This document shows, in pieces, positions 17,506 through 26,203 of a stretch of 64,000 nucleotides of DNA. The translations under genes were made by a program, and so were the position numbers. The DNA is from Ruminiclostridium cellulolyticum H10 (lineage in GTDB: Bacteria; Bacillota; Clostridia; Acetivibrionales; DSM-1351), in contig NC_011898.1 in assembly GCF_000022065.1 (NCBI RefSeq), positions 3,537,501 through 3,601,500 on the forward strand, given 5' to 3'. Every line of letters starts with the position of its first letter. The stretch's first letter is position 1. Below the pieces are notes generated by a model. The model was not told the origin of the DNA and did not search any database. It saw only the letters and a program-made list of their open reading frames with translations.

Positions 17506-18696
17506 ATGGTTTTTGATGAGAGATTGAATTATTTTATCCAAAAATATAATGGATTGATTAAAAGAAAAAACTCCGTTCAAGAAGGCGGAAACGGCATATA
17601 CGATAAATACATATATCCTGTAATAACCAAGGACCACACACCTCTTTTCTGGAGATATGACCTTGACAGGAATACTAATCCCTATCTTATGGAACGCCTC
17701 GGCGTCAATTGTGCTTTCAACCCGGGAGCTATTGAGCTTAACGGGAAAATATACCTTGTAGTACGTATAGAAGGGAACGATAGAAAATCCTTCTTTGCAG
17801 TGGCTGAAAGTGAAAGTGGCATTGATAACTTCACTTTCTGGGATTACCCTGTGGTAATGCCGGAAACAAAAAACCCTGATATCAATATATATGACATGAG
17901 GCTTGTAAAACATGAGGACGGTTGGATTTACGGTCTTTTCTGTACAGAGAGAAAAGACCCGGAGGCTGCCTGCGGCGATACCTTCAGTGCAGTAGCGGCA
18001 TGCGGCATTGCTAGAACTAAAGATTTAAAATTATGGGAGCGTTTGCCTGATTTGAAAACAGCATCACCTCAACAGAGAAATGTGGTCCTTCACCCAGAGT
18101 TCATAAAGGGAAAATATGCCCTTTACACACGTCCTCAGGACGGCTTTATCGAAATAGGAAAGGGCGGCGGAATAGGATTCGGTTATACCGACAGTATGGA
18201 AAATGCTGTTATATATGAAGAAATACTGATGGAATGCAAGGAATACCACACTATTAAAGAGGTCAAAAACGGCCAAGGGCCCACCCCTTTGAAGACTGAA
18301 AAAGGCTGGCTTCACATTGCCCATGGCGTAAGAAATACGGCTGCCGGACTAAGATATGTTGTATATGCCTTTCTTTCCGACCTTGAACATCCCGAAATTG
18401 TAACCCATCGTCCGGGTGGCTTTTTAATCGCTCCTGAAGGTGAAGAACGAATCGGGGACGTTTCAAATGTGGTCTTCTGTAACGGTGTTGTAGCCAGACA
18501 AAACGGAGATGTTCTTATTTACTATGCTTCCTCCGATACACGTTGCCATGTAGCTTCTACCACTATAGACAAGCTTCTGGACTATGTCATTAATACCCCG
18601 GAGGACCCTCTAAGATCCTATGCATGTGTGCAGCAGAGAATTGACCTGATTTCAAGAAATTTGAGGCTGATTAAGAATAACACTGTTTCTGTGTAA
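17506..18696 (+). CDS. 4-O-beta-D-mannosyl-D-glucose phosphorylase (GH130)
   Basis: 396 residues. From memory of the Bacteroides/Ruminococcus mannosylglucose phosphorylase family (EC 2.4.1.281) the resemblance extends over the whole length: YPVLTxxHTPxFWRYDL-type start ([20 protein letters not shown]), [77 protein letters not shown] and [13 protein letters not shown]. It would split mannosyl-glucose into mannose 1-phosphate and glucose. GGGAGG lies before the ATG. With the upstream epimerase it completes the phosphorolytic route for mannobiose. Confidence 0.92.
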   Translation: MVFDERLNYFIQKYNGLIKRKNSVQEGGNGIYDKYIYPVITKDHTPLFWRYDLDRNTNPYLMERLGVNCAFNPGAIELNGKIYLVVRIEGNDRKSFFAVAESESGIDNFTFWDYPVVMPETKNPDINIYDMRLVKHEDGWIYGLFCTERKDPEAACGDTFSAVAACGIARTKDLKLWERLPDLKTASPQQRNVVLHPEFIKGKYALYTRPQDGFIEIGKGGGIGFGYTDSMENAVIYEEILMECKEYHTIKEVKNGQGPTPLKTEKGWLHIAHGVRNTAAGLRYVVYAFLSDLEHPEIVTHRPGGFLIAPEGEERIGDVSNVVFCNGVVARQNGDVLIYYASSDTRCHVASTTIDKLLDYVINTPEDPLRSYACVQQRIDLISRNLRLIKNNTVSV

Positions 18697-18736
18697 CATT
18701 ATATTGCTTTAGACCCTGTAAGTTTATCTGCTTTGA

Positions 18737-19489
18737 CTAGTAAGGGTAAACCAATTCATTCTCCGGCTTCTGTGCAGGAGTAACGGATATTGCGTAGAGT
18801 ATGGGCATTTTCTTTTTCATGTGAGGCTCGTACTCTACTTTTATTTTAGCGGTAACATAAACCCACTCGCCGTTTCTCCACTTTTCGGCATCCTCATATC
18901 TGCACATGAAGCCATACGGTACAAGGTCTGCGGCACAGCATACCATTGACATACGGGCGGGAACAAACTCATTGCAGCTAAACCTCTCCATACGGAATAC
19001 CACACCTTTGATTTTCACTGTCCTAGAGTTGTATTTATCAGGGTTCTTACTGGCTTCAGTGTACCACTTCAAATATTCATCATCACTTATATTAATTATA
19101 TGAGCATCACCCTTAACCTGTGTTTCAGACGAATTTTTGCCCCGTTTTTGCTGTATTTGCCCCGTAGCGGAGGAAACTCCAGTGTACCCATTTCCAGTGC
19201 TGATATGGGCAGTTTCAACAGGAGCTGGCGGTATTATAATGCCTGCAAGTATAGGAATTGTCAGAATAACACAAGGGAGTATACTATTTCTTCGTTTCGG
19301 TTTAAACAAACCGGGCAGCAGAGACAATGCAATAATTATAACCCCTGCTGCCGAAAACCATATATACTTTATCATGTGTATGTTGACATAATATTTTATT
19401 TTACCTCCCGCAACAGCATGAAGCAGTAAAGCAGCCATTAATAATAAAACTGTTAACTGTGCAAGAACCTCTCTGTTCAATCTTTTCAT
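18737..19489 (-). CDS. TIGR03943 family membrane-anchored protein (YcgQ-like)
   Basis: 250 residues: two N-terminal membrane segments (about 10-28 and 40-60), a third at 70-88, then an extracellular domain with KWYTEASKNPDKYNSRTVKIKGVV and CNEFVPARMSMVCCAADLVPYGF, whose Cys residues may bind metal. The family is typically encoded beside a DUF318-type permease and belongs to the Zur regulon in B. subtilis (ycgRQ). Here it is the last gene of the operon, 11 bases after the fusion gene, so a zinc-uptake role is the best guess. Confidence 0.82.
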   Translation of the reverse strand: MKRLNREVLAQLTVLLLMAALLLHAVAGGKIKYYVNIHMIKYIWFSAAGVIIIALSLLPGLFKPKRRNSILPCVILTIPILAGIIIPPAPVETAHISTGNGYTGVSSATGQIQQKRGKNSSETQVKGDAHIINISDDEYLKWYTEASKNPDKYNSRTVKIKGVVFRMERFSCNEFVPARMSMVCCAADLVPYGFMCRYEDAEKWRNGEWVYVTAKIKVEYEPHMKKKMPILYAISVTPAQKPENELVYPY

Positions 19490-19500
19490 AATCCACTCCG

Positions 19501-21075
19501 CTATATAATTGGTGCTGTGATTGAAAAAATGAAAACCGCAATAACTATAAGTATTGAAGCCAGCTCTATCAGAAATTTCTTTTTGAAGCCTGCTGACAGC
19601 ATTAGCAAATTTTTTAAATCAAGCATAGGCCCCATTACCATATAGCACACTACCGAATACATGGGAAAACTGTAGGAAAAGCCTTTTGCAATAAATGCGT
19701 TGGAAGTAGAGCAAACCGACATAAATATCGCCGCCCCCAGCATTGCCAATAGTCCCATGGAGCGGCTTACCCCTGCTGTTGAGAACAGTTCTCCTGATAT
19801 AAAAGTCTGTAGTCCCGAGGTAATGAAAGCTCCCACTACTATGTAGCTTCCCACATTAAAAAACTCCATTCCTGCGTGTCTTATAAGCATCCCTAACTTA
19901 CCGGCAAGTCCCTCCTGTGAAAAATCTCCCAGATAGCCTCCCGTACATGGCGTATCCAGTATTGTTTCTTTTACAGCATATTCTTTTGAAACCCCCGCAA
20001 ATTTTACAAACAATCCTACCGACAATGCCACCGCAATACCTAATCCTACTCTCATTAATACAACTTCCGGTTTATTTTGAAAAGCATAATATGTAGATGT
20101 AATTACCACGGGATTTACTACAGGAGCACTTAACAGAAATGTCAATACATAGTATAGCGGAACCCCTTTTCCGGCAAGCCTTGAACATACCGGAGCCATG
20201 GCACAGTCACATACGGGAAAGAAAATTCCCATAATCACAGCTGCGGGAAAGCCTGCCCATTTAAAACGGCTGAACATCCCTACAAGCTTTTCATCTGATA
20301 TAAATATCTGTAAAAAGGATGAAATAAATATCCCTATCAATATGAACGGAAGTGCCTGAATCAGAATACTTAGAAACACAGTTATAAAGGTGTGTATTTT
20401 TTTGAAATCCCCCGTAAAACCTGTATTCCTGACTGATATAAGGAAAAAATAAACTACAAGTAAAAGAGTGATTATTAGAAAATTCCTGATATCTTTTTGA
20501 AATCCCTGTGTTTCGAAGCAATGGACTTTTTCCTTGTTGTCTATAATTCTTTTATAATATATAATTTTCGCCTGTCTGTTAACAGCCTTTATAGCTCTTT
20601 TTATATTTGTTTTCTCCAACGTTCCCAATAATTTATCACGGTTCAGGATAACAACATCGCTGTTTGAAATCTGCTCAATTATTAATGACTTCATATTGCT
20701 CATGTACAATTCAAAGGTCGACGCATCAGCAATAAAAACTATCTTACTTATACAACAGCCGGATGGCAGCCGGATCCTTAAAAAATCTCCTATTGGCCAT
20801 GTTCCGTTATATTCTATAAGAATCCTGTCAGGGGCATACTCCTCAACAATAGAGCTTATGAAGCCTCTGTCCAGTATATGTATATCGTTAACATAAATAA
20901 GTGTAGTATTGTACCTCTTTAACACACTCTCCCTGTATTCTTCATATCCCTGTTCACAGCATATCAATACCGTTTTATTACCATATGTGCTCTGCTGACT
21001 TTTTAATAGATTTTGTACGAATGTGGTTTTGCCGGATTCAAGGAATCCTCCTATTATACTTATTTGTATACTCAC
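19501..21075 (-). CDS. COG0523-type GTPase domain fused to a DUF318/COG0701 permease
   Basis: 524 residues. Residues 1-190 form a CobW/COG0523 P-loop domain: Walker A GGFLESGKTT (9-18), ILIEYNG (85-91), and a degenerate base-recognition motif NRDK (145-148) instead of NKxD. The CxCC metal motif of the family is absent. Residues 195-524 are a permease with about eight to nine membrane segments and the signature PVCDCAMAP (287-295) and SAPVVNPVV (316-324). The stop of the neighbouring GTPase and this start are two bases apart. The reading frame is open throughout and the gap-free linker argues against sequencing error. Probable metal transport; the substrate is inferred to be zinc. Confidence 0.85.
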   Translation of the reverse strand: MSIQISIIGGFLESGKTTFVQNLLKSQQSTYGNKTVLICCEQGYEEYRESVLKRYNTTLIYVNDIHILDRGFISSIVEEYAPDRILIEYNGTWPIGDFLRIRLPSGCCISKIVFIADASTFELYMSNMKSLIIEQISNSDVVILNRDKLLGTLEKTNIKRAIKAVNRQAKIIYYKRIIDNKEKVHCFETQGFQKDIRNFLIITLLLVVYFFLISVRNTGFTGDFKKIHTFITVFLSILIQALPFILIGIFISSFLQIFISDEKLVGMFSRFKWAGFPAAVIMGIFFPVCDCAMAPVCSRLAGKGVPLYYVLTFLLSAPVVNPVVITSTYYAFQNKPEVVLMRVGLGIAVALSVGLFVKFAGVSKEYAVKETILDTPCTGGYLGDFSQEGLAGKLGMLIRHAGMEFFNVGSYIVVGAFITSGLQTFISGELFSTAGVSRSMGLLAMLGAAIFMSVCSTSNAFIAKGFSYSFPMYSVVCYMVMGPMLDLKNLLMLSAGFKKKFLIELASILIVIAVFIFSITAPII

Positions 21076-21076
21076 A

Positions 21077-22009
21077 TTAAACTCCCGTAAAAAGTTTTTT
21101 TAACTCCCCTGTATTGAGCTTTTCACCGATAACACAAATTCGCCCCGTATAGTCAGGCAAGCAAGGCTTAATGCTGATTTCACCCGGTACAAAGTCAAAC
21201 TGTATCCAGCTGTCTTTTTGTAGCGGAATTATTCCCTTTGACCTCATTATATTCCCATACAGTGCTTTATCGGACAGCAACTGCAATATACCTCGTATAC
21301 CTTCGTCAGTATATTGTTTTGGTGTCTCAACTCCCCAGCTTTGAAATATTTTATCGGTTTTTGTATGCCTGTGCAGCCTGTTTTCAGGCGGATTTACTAT
21401 ATTTATGCCTCCGCCCTGTTCTGAAAGAGATATAATATTCTTACTCTTTAATGCCTCCCAATTTGTAGTTACGACATTTGCCTTAGGATTACGGTTTTGA
21501 ATATCATTTACCACTTTGGAAATCTTATTTTGCTCCATCATTTGTGTTCTGCTTAAAATAACGGTTTTTGCATTTTTTATCTGATCCTGAAAGAATTCTC
21601 CGAAATTGTTAACATAAATTATATATTTAACTGCATCTACAACGGCTATACACATATTTACTTTAGCATCTGCCTGCTTTTCAATCTTCTCGCAGGCCTC
21701 CAACACTCCCGAAAGCTTACCTACTCCTGATGGTTCGATAATAATTCTGTCAGGCGTATATTTGCTTAGAACCTCCTTGAGAGCCGTAGAAAAATCACCA
21801 ACCAGCGAGCAGCAGATACAACCCGAATTGATTTCTTTTACCTTTATGCCGGAATCTCTTAGAATTCCGCTGTCAATACCTATTTCACCAAATTCATTTT
21901 CTATTATTACAACTTTTTCAGAGCCTAATTTTTCTTTCAGAAGCTTCTTTATCAGCGTTGTCTTTCCCGCACCAAGAAAGCCCGAAACTATATCAATTTT
22001 AACAGACAT
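21077..22009 (-). CDS. COG0523 (CobW/YciC/ZagA-like) metal-chaperone GTPase
   Basis: 310 residues. Walker A GFLGAGKTT (10-18), the switch block ENEFGEIGID (37-46), the metal motif CICCS (64-68) and IIIEPSGVG are all intact; a C-terminal CobW_C domain ends the protein. These GTPases deliver zinc to client proteins under zinc limitation. It opens the operon with the fusion permease and TIGR03943 genes and diverges from a Fur-family regulator, which supports metal-responsive control. The base-recognition motif appears as LSRTQM, not NKxD, as in a number of COG0523 members. Confidence 0.9.
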   Translation of the reverse strand: MSVKIDIVSGFLGAGKTTLIKKLLKEKLGSEKVVIIENEFGEIGIDSGILRDSGIKVKEINSGCICCSLVGDFSTALKEVLSKYTPDRIIIEPSGVGKLSGVLEACEKIEKQADAKVNMCIAVVDAVKYIIYVNNFGEFFQDQIKNAKTVILSRTQMMEQNKISKVVNDIQNRNPKANVVTTNWEALKSKNIISLSEQGGGINIVNPPENRLHRHTKTDKIFQSWGVETPKQYTDEGIRGILQLLSDKALYGNIMRSKGIIPLQKDSWIQFDFVPGEISIKPCLPDYTGRICVIGEKLNTGELKKLFTGV

Positions 22010-22074
22010 ATGTTATACTCCCCCTTTCCTTAATTATATTCATTTATAGCTACTTAATATTACCTTGCCTATGA

Positions 22075-22123
22075 TTGACATACAATGATACTGTGGGCTA
22101 TATTATATTTGAAAATGCATTTT
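22075..22123 (+). promoter_or_regulatory. Promoter and palindrome upstream of the Fur-family gene
   Basis: TTGACA at 22075-22080 is followed after 18 bases by TATATT (22099-22104). A perfect palindrome AAAATGCATTTT (22112-22123), flanked by TG and AC, lies between the -10 and the ribosome site. Its size suits a Fur-type operator for autoregulation, but it does not match the B. subtilis Zur box. Confidence 0.45.
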
Positions 22124-22137
22124 ACAGGAGTATTATA

Positions 22138-22569
22138 ATGGATAAAAATGTTTTAAAATTCTCAGACCTGAAAACAACAAAACGACGCATGGCAATACTC
22201 GCAGTACTGGAGAATTCTGCTTTACCTATGACGGCAGAAGAAATTTATTCAAGGGTTATAAATGATGTTCATATGAGCCTATCAACCGCCTACAGGACTC
22301 TTGGGACTCTTTCCGAAAAAGGAATACTATTAAAAAACCTTAGTCAGGACGGAAAAACATATTATCAGATGAACAGCCATCAGCACAAGCATCATCTGGT
22401 ATGTACCCTGTGCAATTCAACCGTACCTATTGATGATTGTCCGCTGTCCAAGATAGAGGAAAATCTCATACAACAGACAGGGTTTACAATTACGGGACAC
22501 AGTCTGGAGTTTTCCGGAATATGCCCCAAATGTTCCAAACACTCCTCTGATGCAGGTTTTAACGATTAG
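22138..22569 (+). CDS. Fur-family metalloregulator (probably Zur)
   Basis: 143 residues from ATG 22138, with AGGAG upstream; an ATG earlier in frame lies inside the promoter. The winged helix includes TTKRRMAILAVLENS and STAYRTLGTLSEKGIL. A histidine-rich hinge (HQHKHHLVCTLC) and two CxxC pairs (CTLC, CPKC) form the structural zinc and sensor sites. Divergence from a COG0523 GTPase and a YcgRQ-like pair argues for Zur rather than Fur or PerR. The last 11 bases overlap the end of the convergent GNAT gene. Confidence 0.87.
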   Translation: MDKNVLKFSDLKTTKRRMAILAVLENSALPMTAEEIYSRVINDVHMSLSTAYRTLGTLSEKGILLKNLSQDGKTYYQMNSHQHKHHLVCTLCNSTVPIDDCPLSKIEENLIQQTGFTITGHSLEFSGICPKCSKHSSDAGFND

Positions 22570-23116
22570 TCCCTTTCCATTCCTCAAAAAGAATACCGTA
22601 GTTTTTTTCGTTATCCCAATTTCCCCTTTTGAATCTCACCTTCCGTAACTCGCCTTCCAAAGTCATACCGGCCTTTCGCATTACAACTTCCGATTTTTGG
22701 TTGTTCGAATTACACCTTGCAGATATCTTGTGAAGACCAAGTCTTACGAATCCAAATTCTATCATTGAGTTTGCAAGTTCTGTTGCAAAGCCTCTGCACC
22801 AATATTCCGGCAGTAAAAAATAGCCTATTTCTCCACAGCCTCCGGAATTATTACGGCTAAGGATCTGTATATCTGCTAATCCTACAAATTCATTGCTTTC
22901 TTTCGAGATTACGGCAAAGGCATATGAGCCATTTTTATTAACGTCCTCTCCTGTATTTATAAATCCTTCAAAAAAGGTATAAGCATCTTCTTCGCTGTTC
23001 GATTTATCTATCCATGCGTATCTCATCACCTTTTCATTTGAAAATACAGAATAGAATAGTGGAAAATCTTCATGTCTAAAGAATCTTAAATTGAGACGTT
23101 CGCTGGTTATTTTCAT
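22559..23116 (-). CDS. GNAT acetyltransferase, RimJ/RimL type
   Basis: 185 residues. It starts TSERLNLRFFRHEDFPLFY, typical of the RimJ/RimL group that acetylates N-terminal amines or small molecules. It has GCGEIGYFLLPEYWCRGFATE as the acetyl-CoA motif region, HKISARCNSNNQKSEVVMRKAGM and a C-terminal EGELRKVRF strand. The substrate is unknown. The gene converges on the Fur-family gene. Confidence 0.85.
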   Translation of the reverse strand: MKITSERLNLRFFRHEDFPLFYSVFSNEKVMRYAWIDKSNSEEDAYTFFEGFINTGEDVNKNGSYAFAVISKESNEFVGLADIQILSRNNSGGCGEIGYFLLPEYWCRGFATELANSMIEFGFVRLGLHKISARCNSNNQKSEVVMRKAGMTLEGELRKVRFKRGNWDNEKNYGILFEEWKGTNR

Positions 23117-23249
23117 GTTATCCTCCGAAAAATATATACTGGATTAATATATTTTATTACACAATTATATATTCATTTTAACTAATAGTAACGATAATAT
23201 TGTTAAAAATTTTTTTAAAAATTGCCTTTTAGATTTTTCGAGTAAAAAA

Positions 23250-23258
23250 TGTTATAAT
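23250..23258 (+). promoter_or_regulatory. Extended -10 promoter of the carD pair
   Basis: TGTTATAAT is an extended -10 element (TG-n-TATAAT) at 23250-23258, about 90 bases before the first carD-like start. The -35 region (TAGATT, 17-base spacer) is poor, which fits use of the extended element. Confidence 0.55.
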
Positions 23259-23345
23259 TAGAGTACCGGCAAAAACCCGTCATTTAGTATATATGCCGCG
23301 TTTTAACCAATATATGTTTTTATTATCAAAGGTAGGAGGAGTTAT

Positions 23346-23873
23346 ATGTTTTCAGTCGGTAACACTATTATATATGGAAATCATGGTATTTGTAAGATTG
23401 TGGAAGTGAAGGATATGACGATTGATTCAAACACTCGTCCTTATTATGTTTTGAAGCCTGTTTTCGAAAACAATTCCACCATTTATTTCCCTGTTGGGAA
23501 TGAGATAGCTGAAAAAAAGATGCGACGTATCCTCTCTGTCGAGGAAATTTACACCTTGATTAGGGAAATGCCTGACGAAAATACAATTTGGATTGAAAAT
23601 GAAAACGAACGAAAGGAAGTTTATAAAAGTATTTTGACAGGTACTGACCGTTCTGCTCTTGTAAAGCTGATCAAGACCCTTCATCTGCACGAAAAGGAAT
23701 TGAAGGACCTAGGGAAAAAGCTACATGCATCTGACGAAAAGTTTTTAAAAGATGCTGAAAAGACCTTGTATGACGAGTTTGTTTACGTATTGGATATAGA
23801 TCGGGAAGAAGTTCTGCCATTTATTATGGAGCAAATTGAAATCAACTCCAAGAAACAAGGAGAAGGTGATTAA
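23346..23873 (+). CDS. CarD/CdnL-like RNA polymerase-binding regulator (first of pair)
   Basis: 175 residues. The N-terminal Tudor-like RNAP-interaction domain shows in FSVGNTIIYGNHGICKIVEV and YYVLKPVFENNSTIYFPV; the helical C-terminal domain is residues 70-170. CarD proteins bind the RNAP beta lobe and stabilise open complexes, often at rRNA promoters. GGTAGGAGG precedes the ATG. The second carD-like gene follows directly after the stop codon, so the pair is co-translated. Confidence 0.85.
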   Translation: MFSVGNTIIYGNHGICKIVEVKDMTIDSNTRPYYVLKPVFENNSTIYFPVGNEIAEKKMRRILSVEEIYTLIREMPDENTIWIENENERKEVYKSILTGTDRSALVKLIKTLHLHEKELKDLGKKLHASDEKFLKDAEKTLYDEFVYVLDIDREEVLPFIMEQIEINSKKQGEGD

Positions 23874-24362
23874 TTGTTTAATACCGGTGAATACGTCATA
23901 TGTAGCCAGGGCGGAGTTTGGAAGGTTATGGACATTGTTGAGGACAAATATCATTTACAGAAGCATGAATCTGGTGACAGGATTATTGTCCCCACTACCG
24001 AATCTGGGGAAATAGTCAGAGGAATATCTTCTAAGGAAAAAATATTGGACGTGATTAACAGAGTAGACTTTATTACTACAATTAAAGCCCCAAATGATAA
24101 GATTCGCAAAGAGCTTTATGAGGATGCCTTAAAAGAATTTGACGAGGTTGGGTGGATTAAGATTATCAAATCATCCTACTTACGAAAGCAGGATGGAAGG
24201 TTGATGCAAGGCGAGACAGAATACGCCGAGATGGCAAAAAGCTATTTACATGGTGAAATCTCTGTAGTGATGGGAATACCTGTCAATAAAGTTGAAGGGT
24301 ATATCTCCACCGCCGTTTCTAACGATAAATGGCAATTATCGGATATACAGTTCAAATTCTGA
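23874..24362 (+). CDS. CarD-like regulator (second of pair)
   Basis: 162 residues starting at TTG 23874, immediately after the TAA of the first gene, with GGAGAAGGTGAT as ribosome site. The N-terminal domain is shorter: FNTGEYVICSQGGVWKVMDI and YHLQKHESGDRIIVPT; the C-terminal helices differ strongly from the first copy. It may have a different promoter set or antagonise its neighbour. Assignment rests on domain layout and context. Confidence 0.75.
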   Translation: MFNTGEYVICSQGGVWKVMDIVEDKYHLQKHESGDRIIVPTTESGEIVRGISSKEKILDVINRVDFITTIKAPNDKIRKELYEDALKEFDEVGWIKIIKSSYLRKQDGRLMQGETEYAEMAKSYLHGEISVVMGIPVNKVEGYISTAVSNDKWQLSDIQFKF

Positions 24363-24388
24363 TGTATTATCAGAAGGAGGTGATACAC

Positions 24389-24484
24389 TTGAAAAGTGTA
24401 TCCTATGTACGTCTGGGGCAAACGCATAAATATGAAACCGAGAGAGATTATCATACTTATATTAAGGGCCTTGAACGTAAGTAG
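24389..24484 (+). CDS. 31-residue peptide ORF with in-frame UAG extension
   Basis: A TTG follows a near-perfect AAGGAGGTGA at 24374-24383. The 31-codon frame (start MKSVSYVRLGQTHKYE) ends at TAG 24482-24484, and the same frame stays open for 12 more codons (QLNDYDDGDYLD) to TAA at 24521-24523. It is unclear whether this is a true small protein, a decayed gene or readthrough. It is probably co-transcribed with the carD pair, since the terminator follows at 24554. Confidence 0.4.
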   Translation: MKSVSYVRLGQTHKYETERDYHTYIKGLERK

Positions 24485-24553
24485 CAGCTTAACGATTACG
24501 ATGATGGGGATTACCTGGATTAACGTCGAGGTAGGTATATATAATAACCAAGC

Positions 24554-24605
24554 AAAAAAACGAGTGGCATACAAATATTTCGTATTGTGCCGCTCGTTTT
24601 TTGTT
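24554..24605 (+). terminator. Terminator of the carD operon
   Basis: Arms 24554-24569 and 24588-24603 pair over about 16 positions (one G-U), and a T-run lies within and after the second arm. Flanking A-run makes it bidirectional in principle. Confidence 0.8.
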
Positions 24606-24698
24606 TTTAATGCTTTTACATAGACATCAACAACTTTACCTTTCGATGTAAGGACTAAAGATGTTGCAATGCCTATGACACCAGATACTAAACATAAT

Positions 24699-24725
24699 AA
24701 AGCCCCGCTAATAAAACGGAGCTTT
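24699..24725 (-). terminator. Hairpin past the ger operon
   Basis: AAAGCCCCG pairs with CGGAGCTTT (one G-U) around a nine-base loop. On the minus strand it lies about 130 bases after the GerKB stop, followed by TTTATTATGTTT, a weak T-tract. Confidence 0.4.
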
Positions 24726-24855
24726 ATCAAAATAATTAAAATAATTTAAGAGGAAAAACAAAATGAAAAAAGTTTATGTATTTATATTAACAGCACAATA
24801 TTAATAAATAATATATAAACAATGAACTTTTTGTAAACTCCTTTAATAGCCGTGT

Positions 24856-25962
24856 TCAATTAGAGTGCTGTAATTTCTTTTTTCTTGAATATATTTTTCT
24901 GGCTTCAATTGCTATAAAAGTTATTACAGGAAGAATAACCTGAAAAATAAAAGCATAATATTTATAAAAATTATCAGACCAATCAAACATTTCTAAAGTG
25001 TTACTATAAACTACTATTGACAAAACTGACATAGCCAGTCCTAGCACTGCCACTACCTGCCTATAGCTGCTTAATCCCATCAAATGGGCAATACCAATGC
25101 TCGTGCTGTACAAACATATGCTAATTTTAATAAATCCTGCAAAAAGAAAAACCATTGCCACCGTTATCTCTATCCTTTGCAAAAAATCTCCTATATCTAT
25201 AAGACGGACAGAAGCATATGTTGGGAAAAATATAACAGATATATTAGGTACTCCTAAAGTCAAAAGTGTACGAACAGAAACCATTAATGTGGATATTCCG
25301 CTTATCAGTAAACTAAAAAAGTATACTTTGTAAACACCCCTTTGTTCTCTTAGATTTCCAAGAACCGCCAAGAAAATTACAGTCTCTGCAAAAGGAAATG
25401 CAAATACGGAAAATGCAGTATTTATAACAGGTCCCATTCCATAATATAGTACCGGTTTGAGGTTTGTGAAATTAAATAAAGGGACGAATAATATAGTCAC
25501 GACGAAAACCACGAACAATGTAACAGGAAACATAATGGCTGTCCATCTGCTAATTACTTCAATACCTGATTTTACAGCCCATATGCATAGAAAAACCATA
25601 AATAAGCCGACAATATTTTGCGGCGTTTTAGGTAATGAAACATTTACAATAAACTCTGTAAAATTTCTAATGACAAGTGAGCCAAGATGAAAAGAGTACC
25701 AAATAAACATCAAAGACATAATCTTTCCTATTACTTTACCAAAAGCATTATCAAAAATCTCATATATATTCTTATTAGGATATGACATTTGGATTTTGCA
25801 ATAAAGCAGCATAATAGGAACACTCATCAGCAATGAAATTAAAATTGCAATCCAGACATCATTTTTGGCGGCTCCTCCTGCACCAAGCACAAGAGTACTA
25901 CCTAATGCGAACATGATCATTATAGCTGAAGCTTGCTTTTGAGTAATCAGCTCTTTACTCAT
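24856..25962 (-). CDS. gerKB: Spore germination receptor permease subunit GerKB (GerAB family)
   Basis: 368 residues from ATG 25962, preceded by AGGAGGG; an in-frame ATG eight codons earlier lacks a site. Ten hydrophobic segments in an APC-transporter-like fold, with the family start ITQKQASAIMIMFALGS. In spores this subunit of the inner membrane receptor binds the germinant. Last gene of the operon; its start region overlaps no other gene but lies 13 bases after the small KD-like gene. Confidence 0.9.
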   Translation of the reverse strand: MSKELITQKQASAIMIMFALGSTLVLGAGGAAKNDVWIAILISLLMSVPIMLLYCKIQMSYPNKNIYEIFDNAFGKVIGKIMSLMFIWYSFHLGSLVIRNFTEFIVNVSLPKTPQNIVGLFMVFLCIWAVKSGIEVISRWTAIMFPVTLFVVFVVTILFVPLFNFTNLKPVLYYGMGPVINTAFSVFAFPFAETVIFLAVLGNLREQRGVYKVYFFSLLISGISTLMVSVRTLLTLGVPNISVIFFPTYASVRLIDIGDFLQRIEITVAMVFLFAGFIKISICLYSTSIGIAHLMGLSSYRQVVAVLGLAMSVLSIVVYSNTLEMFDWSDNFYKYYAFIFQVILPVITFIAIEARKIYSRKKKLQHSN

Positions 25963-25975
25963 GTTTTCTTCCCTC

Positions 25976-26200
25976 CTAATTTTCACTTAAATTCCAAATA
26001 GTAACAACTAACTCCTTTAGATATTTTGAGACACTTGGAGTTATTATATCTGATGCAACTAGTAATGCACCAAAGCATACAAGTACGGAAAATGAGACAA
26101 ATACCCAGAAAACTAACCGTGTATTTACTTTAAATATTTCTATAAGGTCGTTTATGACATAGAAGAATATAATAATGCTGAAAAATAAAAAGTAAATCAT
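25976..26200 (-). CDS. Small two-segment membrane protein of the ger operon (GerKD-like)
   Basis: 74 residues with two membrane segments (about 1-19 and 28-50). Small D-type subunits with this layout are encoded in several ger operons and modulate receptor activity. It lies three bases after GerKC and 13 before GerKB, so it is clearly part of the operon. No sequence motif proves the family; the call rests on size, topology and position. Confidence 0.6.
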   Translation of the reverse strand: MIYFLFFSIIIFFYVINDLIEIFKVNTRLVFWVFVSFSVLVCFGALLVASDIITPSVSKYLKELVVTIWNLSEN

Positions 26201-26203
26201 TAC

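Noticed and set aside
24242-24730. Minus-strand 162-codon frame starting MIKLRFISG
   Set aside because: It is antisense to the end of the second carD-like gene and runs through two hairpins; no ribosome site precedes its start, although its first 20 residues look like a membrane segment.
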